NCBI RefSeq assembly: GCF_024206475.1
Contig: NZ_JAMBPR010000008.1
Coordinates: 1-64,000 of the forward strand
Origin: Paraburkholderia sp. CNPSo 3274
Lineage (GTDB): Bacteria > Pseudomonadota > Gammaproteobacteria > Burkholderiales > Burkholderiaceae
Length of the DNA: 64,000 nucleotides
Reading direction: 5' to 3'
Within the stretch, counting starts at the first letter, position 1. Each line of letters opens with the position of its first letter. The notes beneath the pieces are model-generated. The model had not been told where the DNA came from and did not search any database. It saw only the letters and a program-made list of their open reading frames with translations. This document shows positions 1-8,289 of this stretch, piece after piece. A program made the translations under genes and the position numbers.

Positions 1-170
1 CCCTCTTCCCCGCCTCTTCCGGCCTTCGCGCCAGCCTCCCCTCCCCGCGTCCCGCGCACATCCGCCGCACGCCCAAAGATTGGACATCGCGGCACTGTCA
101 CCAAAATTTCATTTAATTCATCCGATGATATGCCGTTAAGTTCATCGTCTTCGCCCGTTCCGGCCTGTCC

Positions 171-2021
171 ATGTCCGCTCCCGCGCCACACCTGCACGCG
201 ACGCCTGGCGTCGGGGCGCTGATCGCCCAGCGCCAGCTGCGCGCCGTCTTCCAGCCCATCGTCGATTTCGAGGATGGCGCGATCCTCGGCTATGAAGGCC
301 TCATTCGCGGGCCGGCCGGCTCGCCGCTCGAAACGCCCGCCGCCCTCTTCGCGCGCGCCGGCGACGAACAGTGCACCGCCTCGTTCGAACGCGCGGCCGC
401 CCGCACCTGCATCGAAACGTTCGCCAGGCTCGACTGCCCCGGCAAGCTGTTCCTCAATTTCAGCGCCGACGCGCTGCGCCAGCTCACCGCCGCCGGCGAC
501 GCCGCGCTCGCCCTCTTCGACGGCCCGATCGACCCCACGCGCGTCGTGATCGAGCTCACCGAACAGAGCGCCATCCACGACTTGCGCAACTTTTCGCCCG
601 TCGTCGAGACGCTGCGCGCGGCCGGCGCCCAGTTCGCGCTCGACGACTACGGCACGGCCAACGCCAGCCTCAACCTCTGGGTGCAGTTGCAACCCGATGT
701 CGTGAAGATCGACCGCTTCTTCATCCACGACATCGCCCACGACGCGCTCAAGTTCGAAGCCGTGCGCGCCATGCAGCATTTCGCGCAGGCGAGCGGCGCA
801 CGGCTCGTGGCGGAAGGCATCGAGAACGCTGCCGACCTGATCGTGCTGCGCGACATGGGCATCGACTGCGGCCAGGGCTTTTTCTTCGGCCGCCCCAACG
901 TGGAGCCGCTGCGCGTGCTCGCACGCGAAGCGCGCGAGGCGATTCGCGCGGACCATATCGCCGTGTTCCCCGAGGCCACGCGCAGTGCCGCCACGCAGCC
1001 CGCGGGCGGCGGCGCGCCCGCCAGCAAGATGCTCGTGCGCGCGCCCGCGCTGCCGCGCCAGGCGACCAACAACGATGTGCTCGACCTGTTCAACGGCCAA
1101 CCCGACCTGCACGCGGTGGCCGTGGTGGAAGACGAAGCGCCTGTCGCGCTCATCAACCGGCGGGCGTTCATGGACCGCTATGCGCTGCCGTATCATCGCG
1201 AGCTGTTCGGCAAGAAGGCCTGCCTGCAATTCGCCAACGCGCAGCCGGTGCTGATCGAGCAGTCGATGACGGTCGAGCAGATGGCGACGCTGCTCGTAAG
1301 CGACGACCAGCGCTATCTCGCCGATGGCTTTGTCATCACCGATAACGGCCGCTACGCCGGCCTCGGCACCGGCGAGAGCCTCGTGCGCGCCGTGACGGAG
1401 GTGCGCATCCAGGCTGCGCGCTATGCGAACCCGCTCACCTTCCTGCCGGGCAATATCCCCATCAGCTCGCATATCGAGCGTCTGCTTTCGCACGACGCGG
1501 GCTTTCACGCGTGCTACGTCGACCTGAATCTGTTCAAGCCCTTCAACGATCAGTATGGGTATTGGCAAGGCGACGAGGTGCTGAAGTTCGCGGCGACAGT
1601 GCTCGCCGACGCCTGCGACCCCACACGCGACTTTCTCGGCCACGTGGGCGGCGACGACTTCCTGATCCTGTTCCAGAGCGAGACGTGGCGCGAGCGCGCG
1701 CGCCAGGCGATCGAAACGTTCAACGAGGGCGCGCAGCGCTTCTACGCACCGGGCGACCGCCTCGCGGGTGGCATTCACGGCGAGGATCGCCACGGCAACG
1801 CCACCTTCTTCACCTTCGTGACGATGGCGATAGGCTGCGTGCGCGTGGCACCTGGCGAGGGCGCGCAGCACAGCAGCGATGCCATCGCCTCGCTCGCGGC
1901 CCTCGCCAAGCGCCGCGCGAAACAGGAAGCGAGCGGGCTCGTCGTGATCGACGGCAGCGCGAGCGCCAACCTCCTCCCCACGCTCGGCTCGACATCAGGC
2001 GAAGCCGCCGGCGCGTCATAA
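171..2021 (+). CDS. EAL-CBS-GGDEF c-di-GMP signalling protein
   Basis: A 616-aa cytoplasmic protein with an EAL phosphodiesterase-like domain (about residues 23-255), a linker with a CBS-pair-like region (about 290-410) and a C-terminal GGDEF domain. The EAL signature reads EGLIRGP near residue 41, followed by DDYGTAN (about 158), KIDRFF (about 179) and AEGIE (about 215). The cyclase signature is GGDDF at about 493-497. There is no signal peptide or membrane segment. The domain order resembles the YkuI/Lmo-type EAL proteins extended by a cyclase domain. Which activity dominates cannot be read from sequence; EGL in place of EAL is common in active enzymes. It is monocistronic and ends in a strong hairpin. 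Confidence 0.9.
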   Translation: MSAPAPHLHATPGVGALIAQRQLRAVFQPIVDFEDGAILGYEGLIRGPAGSPLETPAALFARAGDEQCTASFERAAARTCIETFARLDCPGKLFLNFSADALRQLTAAGDAALALFDGPIDPTRVVIELTEQSAIHDLRNFSPVVETLRAAGAQFALDDYGTANASLNLWVQLQPDVVKIDRFFIHDIAHDALKFEAVRAMQHFAQASGARLVAEGIENAADLIVLRDMGIDCGQGFFFGRPNVEPLRVLAREAREAIRADHIAVFPEATRSAATQPAGGGAPASKMLVRAPALPRQATNNDVLDLFNGQPDLHAVAVVEDEAPVALINRRAFMDRYALPYHRELFGKKACLQFANAQPVLIEQSMTVEQMATLLVSDDQRYLADGFVITDNGRYAGLGTGESLVRAVTEVRIQAARYANPLTFLPGNIPISSHIERLLSHDAGFHACYVDLNLFKPFNDQYGYWQGDEVLKFAATVLADACDPTRDFLGHVGGDDFLILFQSETWRERARQAIETFNEGAQRFYAPGDRLAGGIHGEDRHGNATFFTFVTMAIGCVRVAPGEGAQHSSDAIASLAALAKRRAKQEASGLVVIDGSASANLLPTLGSTSGEAAGAS

Positions 2022-2059
2022 CGGCCTGAACCTCCCCTGCGGCAGCCCAGAATATGAAT

Positions 2060-2104
2060 GGGCCGGCCGCGCGGCTCATGCCGCGCGCCGGCCCGTTTTA
2101 CTTT
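2060..2104 (+). terminator. Rho-independent terminator after EAL-GGDEF gene
   Basis: A GC-rich inverted repeat (GGGCCGG...CCGGCCC, with a one-base bulge in the CGCGCGG part) with a six-base loop is followed by TTTTACTTT. It lies 39 bases after the stop codon. Confidence 0.75.
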
Positions 2105-2128
2105 CGTTGCCTGGTTGTTGCGCCGTCG

Positions 2129-2284
2129 CTAGATCGTCCCCATCAAGACCAGCACGACCACCACGACGACGATGATGCCGAGCGTGCCCGAAGGCGCATA
2201 GCCCCACGAGCGGCTATGCGGCCAAGCTGGGAACGCGCCAATGAGCAGCAGGATCAGAATAACCAGAAGCAGGGTGCCGAGCAT
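2129..2284 (-). CDS. DUF3309 small membrane protein
   Basis: A 51-aa very hydrophobic protein with two helices separated by a short loop containing AWPHSRSWGYAPSG. The WPHSRSWGYxPSG core is typical of the DUF3309 family, short membrane proteins of proteobacteria with no established function. The start at 2284 was chosen over an upstream ATG because a clean GGAGG lies six bases before it (ACGGAGGCATC). It converges on the gene to its left. Confidence 0.85.
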   Translation of the reverse strand: MLGTLLLVILILLLIGAFPAWPHSRSWGYAPSGTLGIIVVVVVVLVLMGTI

Positions 2285-2360
2285 GATGCCTCCGTATGTT
2301 GAATGTTGGCGTCCGCCTCTCCGCAACCGTCGTGCCCGCACTCGTTTAGCTAATTTTACT

Positions 2361-2374
2361 AAACATGAATGTTT
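2361..2374. promoter_or_regulatory. Palindrome upstream of lacI-family gene
   Basis: AAACAT-GA-ATGTTT is a perfect 6-2-6 inverted repeat in the AT-rich stretch before the LacI-type gene. A TATACAAT box at 2450-2457 is a possible -10 element. LacI-family repressors bind even-symmetric palindromes, so this may be an autoregulatory operator, but the central CG typical of the family is absent. Confidence 0.3.
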
Positions 2375-2513
2375 GCGTTTATTTCATTGTTTACTGGTAT
2401 TTACCTGGAATTCGAGGCGTAGATTCGGGTTTTTTGAACAGATTTTTACTATACAATCGCCGCACACCTGACCACACCCGGAACGCTCGCCGCGCCACCG
2501 CCAGCCAGGAATC

Positions 2514-3569
2514 ATGGGGACAACCATTCGTGACGTCGCGCAAGCCGCCAACGTGTCGATCGGCACGGTGTCGCGCGCGTTGAAAAACCAGCCGGGCCTG
2601 TCCGAGGCGACGCGCGAGCGCATCGTCGAAGTCGCGCGCGCGCTCGGCTATGACTGCGCGCAACTGCGTCCGCGCATTCGCCGGCTCACCTTCCTGCTCC
2701 ACCGCCAGCACAACAACTTCGCGGCCAGCCCGTTTTTCTCGCACGTGCTGCACGGCGTGGAAGACGCCTGCCGCGAACACGGCATCGTGCCCGCGCTGCT
2801 CACCGCCGGCCCCGCCGACGACACCGCCCAGCAGTTGCGCCTGCACGCGCCCGACGCCGTCGCCGTGGCGGGCTTCGTCGAGCCGGAAATGCTCGCCGCG
2901 CTCGTCGCCCTGCAACGCCCGCTCGTGCTGATCGACCTGTGGGCGCCGGGTCTGCGCTCAGTGAATATCGACAACGCGGCGGGTGCCGCGCTCGCCATGC
3001 GGCATCTGTTCGAGCTGGGACGGCGGCGCATTGCGTTCATCGGCGGCTCGCTCGCGCACTACAGCATCGCGCAGCGCGCGCTCGGCTACCGGCGCGCGTT
3101 CTTCGAGGCGGGCCTGCTGTTCGACCCGTCGCTCGAAACGACGATCGACGGCGGGCTCGATCCCGACACGGGTGCGTCGCTCGCCATGCAGCGTTTGATT
3201 GACGCGGCGCGCGCCGCATCGCGCCCGCCGCCCGACGCCCTCTTCGCCTACAACGACGCCGCCGCGCTCGCGGCCATGCGCGTGTGCCTCGCCAATGGCC
3301 TGCGCGTGCCCGAGGACATCGCCATCATCGGTTTCGACGATATCGCGGGCGCCACGCACGCCACGCCGCCGCTCTCGACGATCGCCGTCGACAAGGAAGC
3401 ACTCGGGCGGCGCGGCGTCGAGCTGCTGCTCGAAGAAACGCCTGCCGCGAGCGAAATCCGTTTGCCGGTACAGCTCGTCGCGCGTGCGAGCACCCTGGGT
3501 GCGGCGTCATCGAATCTCGTCGCCCCGCACACCATCCGTCACGCAGCAAGCACGCCACAGAGCGCCTGA
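2514..3569 (+). CDS. LacI-family transcriptional regulator
   Basis: A 351-aa repressor. The N-terminal helix-turn-helix (residues 2-50) carries TIRDVAQAANVSIGTVSRAL, with the hinge region following. Residues about 60-330 form the periplasmic-binding-protein-like effector domain, including the IAIIGFDD segment near 265. The start is supported by CAGGA ahead of the ATG. It is followed after 71 bases by an AGE-family isomerase and a sugar kinase on the same strand, so it probably senses their substrate, such as mannose, fructose or a related hexose, and controls that cluster. The exact ligand is inference. Confidence 0.92.
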   Translation: MGTTIRDVAQAANVSIGTVSRALKNQPGLSEATRERIVEVARALGYDCAQLRPRIRRLTFLLHRQHNNFAASPFFSHVLHGVEDACREHGIVPALLTAGPADDTAQQLRLHAPDAVAVAGFVEPEMLAALVALQRPLVLIDLWAPGLRSVNIDNAAGAALAMRHLFELGRRRIAFIGGSLAHYSIAQRALGYRRAFFEAGLLFDPSLETTIDGGLDPDTGASLAMQRLIDAARAASRPPPDALFAYNDAAALAAMRVCLANGLRVPEDIAIIGFDDIAGATHATPPLSTIAVDKEALGRRGVELLLEETPAASEIRLPVQLVARASTLGAASSNLVAPHTIRHAASTPQSA

Positions 3570-3640
3570 CGCGCTGCTGAAACACGCTGAACACACATTG
3601 AAAATACGCTGAAGCCACGTCCAAGCCAGAAGAGAAAGCC

Positions 3641-4966
3641 ATGACGATGACCGCCGACACCGCCTCCTCCGCCACCGCACATCCCGTCGCCGCGCCGGGC
3701 GTCGCGAGCTTTCGCGACCGCGGCTTCCTGCTCGGCCACGTCCAGGACACGCTGCGCTTCTACGCGCCGAACGTGCTCGATCCATCGGGCGGCTTTTTCC
3801 ACTACCTCCGCGACGACGGCTCGATCTACAACGCGCACTCGCGACACCTCGTGAGTAGCTGCCGATACGTCTTCAACTATGCGATGGCGTATCGCGAGTT
3901 CGGCGATGCGCAGCACCTGGAGTACGCACGCCACGGCCTGCAGTTCCTGCGCGAGGGCCACTGGGACCCGCAACTGCAGGGCTACGACTGGGAGATCGAC
4001 TGGCGCGACGGCAAGAAGCGCGTGCTCGACGCCACGCGCCACTGCTACGGCCTCGCGTTCGTGCTGCTCGCCTACGCGCATGCGGCGATGGCCGGCATCG
4101 AGGAAGCGCGGCCGATGATCGGCGCGACCTTCGATCTGATGGAACATCGCTTCTGGGACGGCGCGGCGGGCCTCTACGCCGACGAGGCGAGTGCCGACTG
4201 GATCGTCTCGGGCTATCGCGGCCAGAACGCCAACATGCACACGACCGAGGCGCTGCTCGCGGCCTACGAGGCGACCGGCCATCTCGTGTATCTCGACCGC
4301 GCCGAGCGCGTCGCCTCGAACATCACGCTGCGCCAGGCGAAGCTCTCGCAAGGGCTCGTGTGGGAACACTTTCACGCGGACTGGTCGGTGGACTGGCACT
4401 ACAACGAGGAAGACAGCTCGAACATCTTCCGTCCGTGGGGCTTCCAGCCGGGCCACCAAACGGAGTGGGCGAAGCTGCTACTGCTGCTCGAACGTCACCG
4501 GCCGCTGCCCTGGCTGCTGCCGCGCGCAATCGAACTGTTCGACGCCGCCATGGCGCACGCCTGGGACAACGATCACGGCGGCCTCTACTACGGCTTCGGC
4601 CCGGACGGCACCGTGTGCGATCACGACAAGTACTTCTGGGTGCAGGCGGAAACCTTCGCCACGGCGGCGCTGCTCGGCAAGCGCACCGGCAACGAGCGCT
4701 TCTGGGACTGGTACGACGAAATCTGGCGCTACAGCTGGGCGAATTTCGTCGATCATCGTTACGGTGCGTGGTATCGCATCCTCACCTGCGACAACCGCAA
4801 GTACAGTGACGAGAAGAGCCCCGCCGGCAAGACCGACTATCACACCATGGGTGCGTGCTACGAAGCGCTGAACGCGCTGCCCGGACGCGGCATGGCGCCG
4901 GTCGCGGGCCGCGAGGAAGCGACCGCCGCCGCTGGTGGCATGACAGGCACGAGCGGCCAGAACTAA
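3641..4966 (+). CDS. AGE-family epimerase/isomerase (mannose isomerase-like)
   Basis: A 441-aa protein of the N-acylglucosamine 2-epimerase superfamily, an (alpha/alpha)6 barrel whose members interconvert aldoses and ketoses or epimerise C2. Visible family blocks are SRHLVSSCRYVFNYAMAYRE near 67, NMHTTEALLAAYEATG near 198, RPWGFQPGHQTEWAKLLL near 265 and the terminal YHTMGACYEALNAL near 398, which contribute the conserved histidines. It lies between a LacI regulator and a PfkB kinase. This suggests conversion of mannose (or a similar aldose) to fructose, followed by phosphorylation. No signal peptide, so cytosolic. Substrate assignment is inference from context. Confidence 0.88.
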   Translation: MTMTADTASSATAHPVAAPGVASFRDRGFLLGHVQDTLRFYAPNVLDPSGGFFHYLRDDGSIYNAHSRHLVSSCRYVFNYAMAYREFGDAQHLEYARHGLQFLREGHWDPQLQGYDWEIDWRDGKKRVLDATRHCYGLAFVLLAYAHAAMAGIEEARPMIGATFDLMEHRFWDGAAGLYADEASADWIVSGYRGQNANMHTTEALLAAYEATGHLVYLDRAERVASNITLRQAKLSQGLVWEHFHADWSVDWHYNEEDSSNIFRPWGFQPGHQTEWAKLLLLLERHRPLPWLLPRAIELFDAAMAHAWDNDHGGLYYGFGPDGTVCDHDKYFWVQAETFATAALLGKRTGNERFWDWYDEIWRYSWANFVDHRYGAWYRILTCDNRKYSDEKSPAGKTDYHTMGACYEALNALPGRGMAPVAGREEATAAAGGMTGTSGQN

Positions 4967-4982
4967 ACAGAGGAACACGACG

Positions 4983-5966
4983 ATGAGCACCTGCAGCACC
5001 GGCCCGGACTTTTCGTCCGGCTTCCCGGCCTTCATCTCGGCCGGCGACATCCTCACCGATCTCGTGCGCACCCCCGCGCCCGAGGGCACGCCGCACGCTT
5101 CGCAGCCCGGCTCACCGGGCATGGACTCGCACTGGCGCGCGCATCCTGGCGGCGCGGGCTGGAACGTCGCGCGCGCGGTCGCGCGCCTCGGGCTGCCCAC
5201 GGCGAGCGTGGGGGCGCTCGGCGTCGACAACTTCTCGGACGAACTCTGGAACGCGAGCGTGGCCGCCGGTCTCGACATGCGCTTCATGCAACGCGTGGAG
5301 CGCGCGCCGCTGCTCGCGATCGTGCATCAGACGCATCCGCCCGCGTACTACTTCATCGGCGATAACAGCGCCGACCTCGCCTTCGATCCGGCGAAGCTGC
5401 CCGAAGGCTGGCGCGCGCACGCGAAGTGGGCGCACTTCGGCTGCATCAGCCTCGTGCGCCAGCCGCTCGGCGAAACGCTCGCCACGCTCGCCGCCGAGCT
5501 GCGTGCGGCCGGCGTGAAGATCAGCTTCGATCCGAACTACCGCAACCTCATGGCGCACGGCTACGAGCCGATCCTGCGCCGCATGGCCGCGCTCGCCGAT
5601 CTGATCAAGGTCTCCGACGAAGACCTGCGCATGCTGTTCGCCGGCAAGAGCGAGGCCGAAGCCATCGAAGCCGTGCGCGCGCTCAATCCGGCCGCCACGC
5701 TGCTCGTCACGCGCGGCGCGCAGGCTGCCACGCTCTATGTGGGCAACGAGGTGATCGAGGCGGCGCCGCCGCGCGTCGAAGTGGCCGATACGGTGGGTGC
5801 CGGCGACGCGTCCATCGGCGGGCTGCTGTTCAGCCTCATGAGCGCGCCGCAGCGCGACTGGCGCCAGCATCTCGCCTTCGCGCTCGCAGCGGGCGCGGCC
5901 GCCTGCCGCCGGCCCGGCGCGCATTCGCCGACGCTCGACGAAGTCGTCGCGCTGCTCGCCGACTGA
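4983..5966 (+). CDS. PfkB-family carbohydrate kinase (fructokinase-like)
   Basis: A 327-aa ribokinase-superfamily kinase that phosphorylates a sugar hydroxyl with ATP. The C-terminal signature DTVGAGDASIGG lies at about 269-280, with the catalytic-base Asp at about 275; the N-terminal glycine-rich HPGGAGWNVARAVARLG block begins near 55. The gene starts 16 bases after the isomerase stop with AGAGGAA before the ATG, so the two are co-transcribed. Fructokinase is the likely role given the isomerase upstream, but PfkB members vary and the substrate is not fixed by sequence. Confidence 0.88.
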   Translation: MSTCSTGPDFSSGFPAFISAGDILTDLVRTPAPEGTPHASQPGSPGMDSHWRAHPGGAGWNVARAVARLGLPTASVGALGVDNFSDELWNASVAAGLDMRFMQRVERAPLLAIVHQTHPPAYYFIGDNSADLAFDPAKLPEGWRAHAKWAHFGCISLVRQPLGETLATLAAELRAAGVKISFDPNYRNLMAHGYEPILRRMAALADLIKVSDEDLRMLFAGKSEAEAIEAVRALNPAATLLVTRGAQAATLYVGNEVIEAAPPRVEVADTVGAGDASIGGLLFSLMSAPQRDWRQHLAFALAAGAAACRRPGAHSPTLDEVVALLAD

Positions 5967-6161
5967 AGGCGCACGCGGCGCACTGCCGGACACCGCGCGG
6001 GGCTGACACGAAAGCGCCGCGCCGGCGTCATATGCGTGTCCCGCAGCCGCGCGGGCAACGTGCTAGCATGGAATTTCCCTCTTGTTGCGGGTCAGGCGCG
6101 ACGTTCGCACGCCTCATTCCACGCGGCCCGTCGAGGGGTTTCCTTCCACGAGGAGCACGTT

Positions 6162-6383
6162 ATGGAAGACGTCAGCTACACCAAGGGGATCTACACGGCG
6201 GTCGCCTCCGTGCGGCCCATGAACGCCGGCCAGTACCAGGGCCTGGTCTCCCTGGCGCGCGACGACGGCGAGGAACTCGAAAACGCGGTGTATGAAGTCG
6301 AAGCCGCATCGGGTACGCCGGAAGAGGCTCTCGAAGAAGCCAAGGCGCTGGCGCATCGCATTCTTGGCGAACTCGAACTGTAG
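6162..6383 (+). CDS. Small conserved hypothetical protein
   Basis: A 73-aa acidic protein starting MEDVSYTKGIYTAVASVRP. The start at 6162 was preferred over an earlier ATG because AGGAG sits eight bases upstream (AGGAGCACGTT). Predicted layout is a few beta strands then one helix (PEEALEEAKALAHRILGEL). The same layout is seen in the small proteins at 6555-6800 and 23280-23573, so all three may be distant relatives. I do not recognise a function. No membrane segment or signal peptide. Confidence 0.75.
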   Translation: MEDVSYTKGIYTAVASVRPMNAGQYQGLVSLARDDGEELENAVYEVEAASGTPEEALEEAKALAHRILGELEL

Positions 6384-6450
6384 ATCGCCGCGGTGAACCC
6401 AGTGCCCACTCAGGGACTGCCGGCAGCGCTGCATGAGACGGGGGTGCTCT

Positions 6451-6544
6451 GCATGGGACCAGAGTCAGCGTTAAGGCGCCAACTCTGGTCGACAGCCCTG
6501 CATGGGACCAGAGTAAGCGCTAAAGCGCCAACTCTGGTCGACAG
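6451..6544 (+). repeat. Two tandem copies of a hairpin leader element
   Basis: Two 45-base copies (6451-6495 and 6500-6544, period 49) begin GCATGGGACCAGAGT and end ACTCTGGTCGACAG. Each has a perfect nine-base outer stem, GACCAGAGT with ACTCTGGTC, and an inner GCGC-type stem (GCGC-TAAA-GCGC in copy 2). The second copy ends two bases before the AGGAGG Shine-Dalgarno of the next gene. A third copy with compensated stem changes is at 8230-8270. Confidence 0.85.
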
Positions 6545-6554
6545 GAGGTTAGCC

Positions 6555-6800
6555 ATGTCCGAACAGCTCTTTCTATACGGCGTCTACGCCATCCACGTGC
6601 ATCCCCTCGAACTGCAGGGCGCTCGCTGGGACGCCGAGTATCAGATCACGCATCGCGACAAGGCCGTGCAGCCGTGGGTCACGGTCGGCGGCAACGCGGG
6701 CTTCGAAGCGCCCACGCAAGCCGTGGACGCGGCGCGCCGCCAGGCCATTGCCGATATCGAACACGGCGCGGGCATACCGAAGCCGCACGGGTTTCCGTAA
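6555..6800 (+). CDS. Small conserved hypothetical protein downstream of hairpin leader
   Basis: An 81-aa protein beginning MSEQLFLYGVYAIHVHPLEL. The ATG at 6555 has AGGAGG eight bases upstream, directly after the second hairpin element, so the leader RNA structure abuts its ribosome binding site. The sequence suggests three beta strands followed by a helix (QAVDAARRQAIADIEHG) and a proline-rich tail. Function unknown; resembles other short beta-beta-beta-alpha proteins of Burkholderiaceae. Translation may be affected by the leader hairpins. Confidence 0.78.
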   Translation: MSEQLFLYGVYAIHVHPLELQGARWDAEYQITHRDKAVQPWVTVGGNAGFEAPTQAVDAARRQAIADIEHGAGIPKPHGFP

Positions 6801-7004
6801 GCCTTTCGTTCGACGCTGGTCCTGCCGCGTCTCACACCTGCTCTCGTAGCGCCAGCCGCGCGTCGCGCCTTGCCAGCACCCGTTGGCGTCTCCCCGCTTT
6901 GGCGTGCACTGTAGCCCCTTCGCCGCGCGCTCCACCTGCCCGCTTGTCCTGACCCTGCGGCATTGCTACGCTCTTCTCCTTACTTCAGATCCGCAGGGAC
7001 CATC

Positions 7005-8030
7005 ATGACGTCCGAGACGCCGGAGCGCTTCGCAAACCAGGAAGCTGCCCAGCAAGCCGAATCGGCACCCGAGGCTTCGCCCGGCGTGGACATGGCGGCC
7101 TGCAAGGCCGAAACGCCCGCGGGGCCGAGGCAAAAACCCAGACGCGGCACGCCGCGCAAGCTGACGATGGGCTCGCGCGAGGTGCTTGTCTACGGCATGC
7201 CGCAGGCCTGGGGCGACTTCTACCACACGGCGCTCACCATGCGCTGGCCCACGTTCTTTGCGTCGCTCGCGGCCCTCTTCCTGTTGATGAACGGCGTGTT
7301 CGCGTGCCTCTATCAGCTCGGCGCCGCCCCCATCGCCAACCAGTACCCGCAGGGCTTTCTCGGCGCGTTCTTCTTTAGCGTGGAGACGCTCGCCACCGTC
7401 GGCTATGGCGACATGCATCCGCAAACGCTCTACGCGCATATCGTCGCCACGCTGGAAATCTTCGTCGGCATGTCGGGTATCGCGTTGGCGACCGGCCTCG
7501 TATTTGCGCGTTTCTCGCGGCCGCGCGCGAAGATCATGTTCGCGAGCCAGGTGGTGGTGCACCCCATCGAAGGCCGCATGACGCTGATGGCGCGCGCCGC
7601 CAACGCCCGCCAGAACGTGATCGCCGAAGCGGGCGCGAAGCTGCGGCTCATCCGCATCGAGACCTCGTCGGACGGCTTTCGCGCGAGGCGCATCCACGAC
7701 CTCAAGCTCGTGCGCGACCAGCATCCGCTGTTTACGCTGGGCTGGAATCTCATGCACGTGATCGACGAGTCGAGCCCGCTCTACGGTGTCACGCCCGAGA
7801 CGCTGGCCGAGCAGCACGCCACGCTGCATGTCGTGATCGAGGGCTCCGACGAATCCACCGCACAGACCATGCAGGCGCGCTTTAGCTGGTCGGACCAGCA
7901 GATCCGCTGGGGCTACCGCTACGTCGACCTGATGAGCGACGCGGACGGCGTGAGCACGATGGACTACACGCACTTTCACGATGTCGTGCCGTTCGATCGG
8001 GCGAAGCCTTACGCACCTCGGACGCTCTGA
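7005..8030 (+). CDS. KirBac-type inward rectifier potassium channel
   Basis: A 341-aa membrane protein of the prokaryotic inward-rectifier family (KirBac1.1 of Burkholderia pseudomallei is the archetype). After a polar N-terminus come TM1 (FFASLAALFLLMNGVFACLY, about 84-103), the pore helix, the K+ filter TVGYG at 131-135, and TM2 ending in GLVFARFSRPRAKIMFA. The remaining 160 residues form the immunoglobulin-like cytoplasmic IRK domain (RMTLMARAANARQNVI onward). Length matches the family. The start at 7005 was chosen over 6963 because GCAGGGA precedes it and the extra 14 residues are not conserved-looking. Monocistronic. Confidence 0.93.
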   Translation: MTSETPERFANQEAAQQAESAPEASPGVDMAACKAETPAGPRQKPRRGTPRKLTMGSREVLVYGMPQAWGDFYHTALTMRWPTFFASLAALFLLMNGVFACLYQLGAAPIANQYPQGFLGAFFFSVETLATVGYGDMHPQTLYAHIVATLEIFVGMSGIALATGLVFARFSRPRAKIMFASQVVVHPIEGRMTLMARAANARQNVIAEAGAKLRLIRIETSSDGFRARRIHDLKLVRDQHPLFTLGWNLMHVIDESSPLYGVTPETLAEQHATLHVVIEGSDESTAQTMQARFSWSDQQIRWGYRYVDLMSDADGVSTMDYTHFHDVVPFDRAKPYAPRTL

Positions 8031-8229
8031 TGGATTAGCCCGAAGGCCGATCCAGACGGGCTTACGGCGGGGAAGGGAAAATCTCTCTCCAAATTCGCCC
8101 GACGCGGGTAGGCTCTCGCGCGAATAGACCGCAGCGCCGGAGAGTTAGCAATAAATTTCCGTCATTGGCGAGAAAAAATAGAGTCTCTTTCGCCGCTCTC
8201 TTCGGAGGGCGTACGACAGCAATAGCTTT

Positions 8230-8270
8230 GCATAGGACCGCAGTAAGCGCTGAAGCGCTAACTGCGGTCG
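8230..8270 (+). repeat. Third copy of the hairpin leader element
   Basis: GCATAGGACCGCAGT...ACTGCGGTCGAT matches the copies at 6451-6544 in its flanks and loop (AAGCGCT-GA-AGCGCTA). The outer stem is GACCGCAGT with ACTGCGGTC. Two base pairs differ from the other copies and both sides change together, which preserves pairing. It ends seven bases before GGAG, the ribosome binding site for the next gene. Confidence 0.8.
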
Positions 8271-8289
8271 ATACATGGAGACTCCCCCA

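Noticed and set aside
5112-5993. Long minus-strand frame opposite the PfkB kinase, and similar long frames opposite other GC-rich genes
   Set aside because: Mirror frames produced by codon bias; the plus-strand proteins have clear family motifs.
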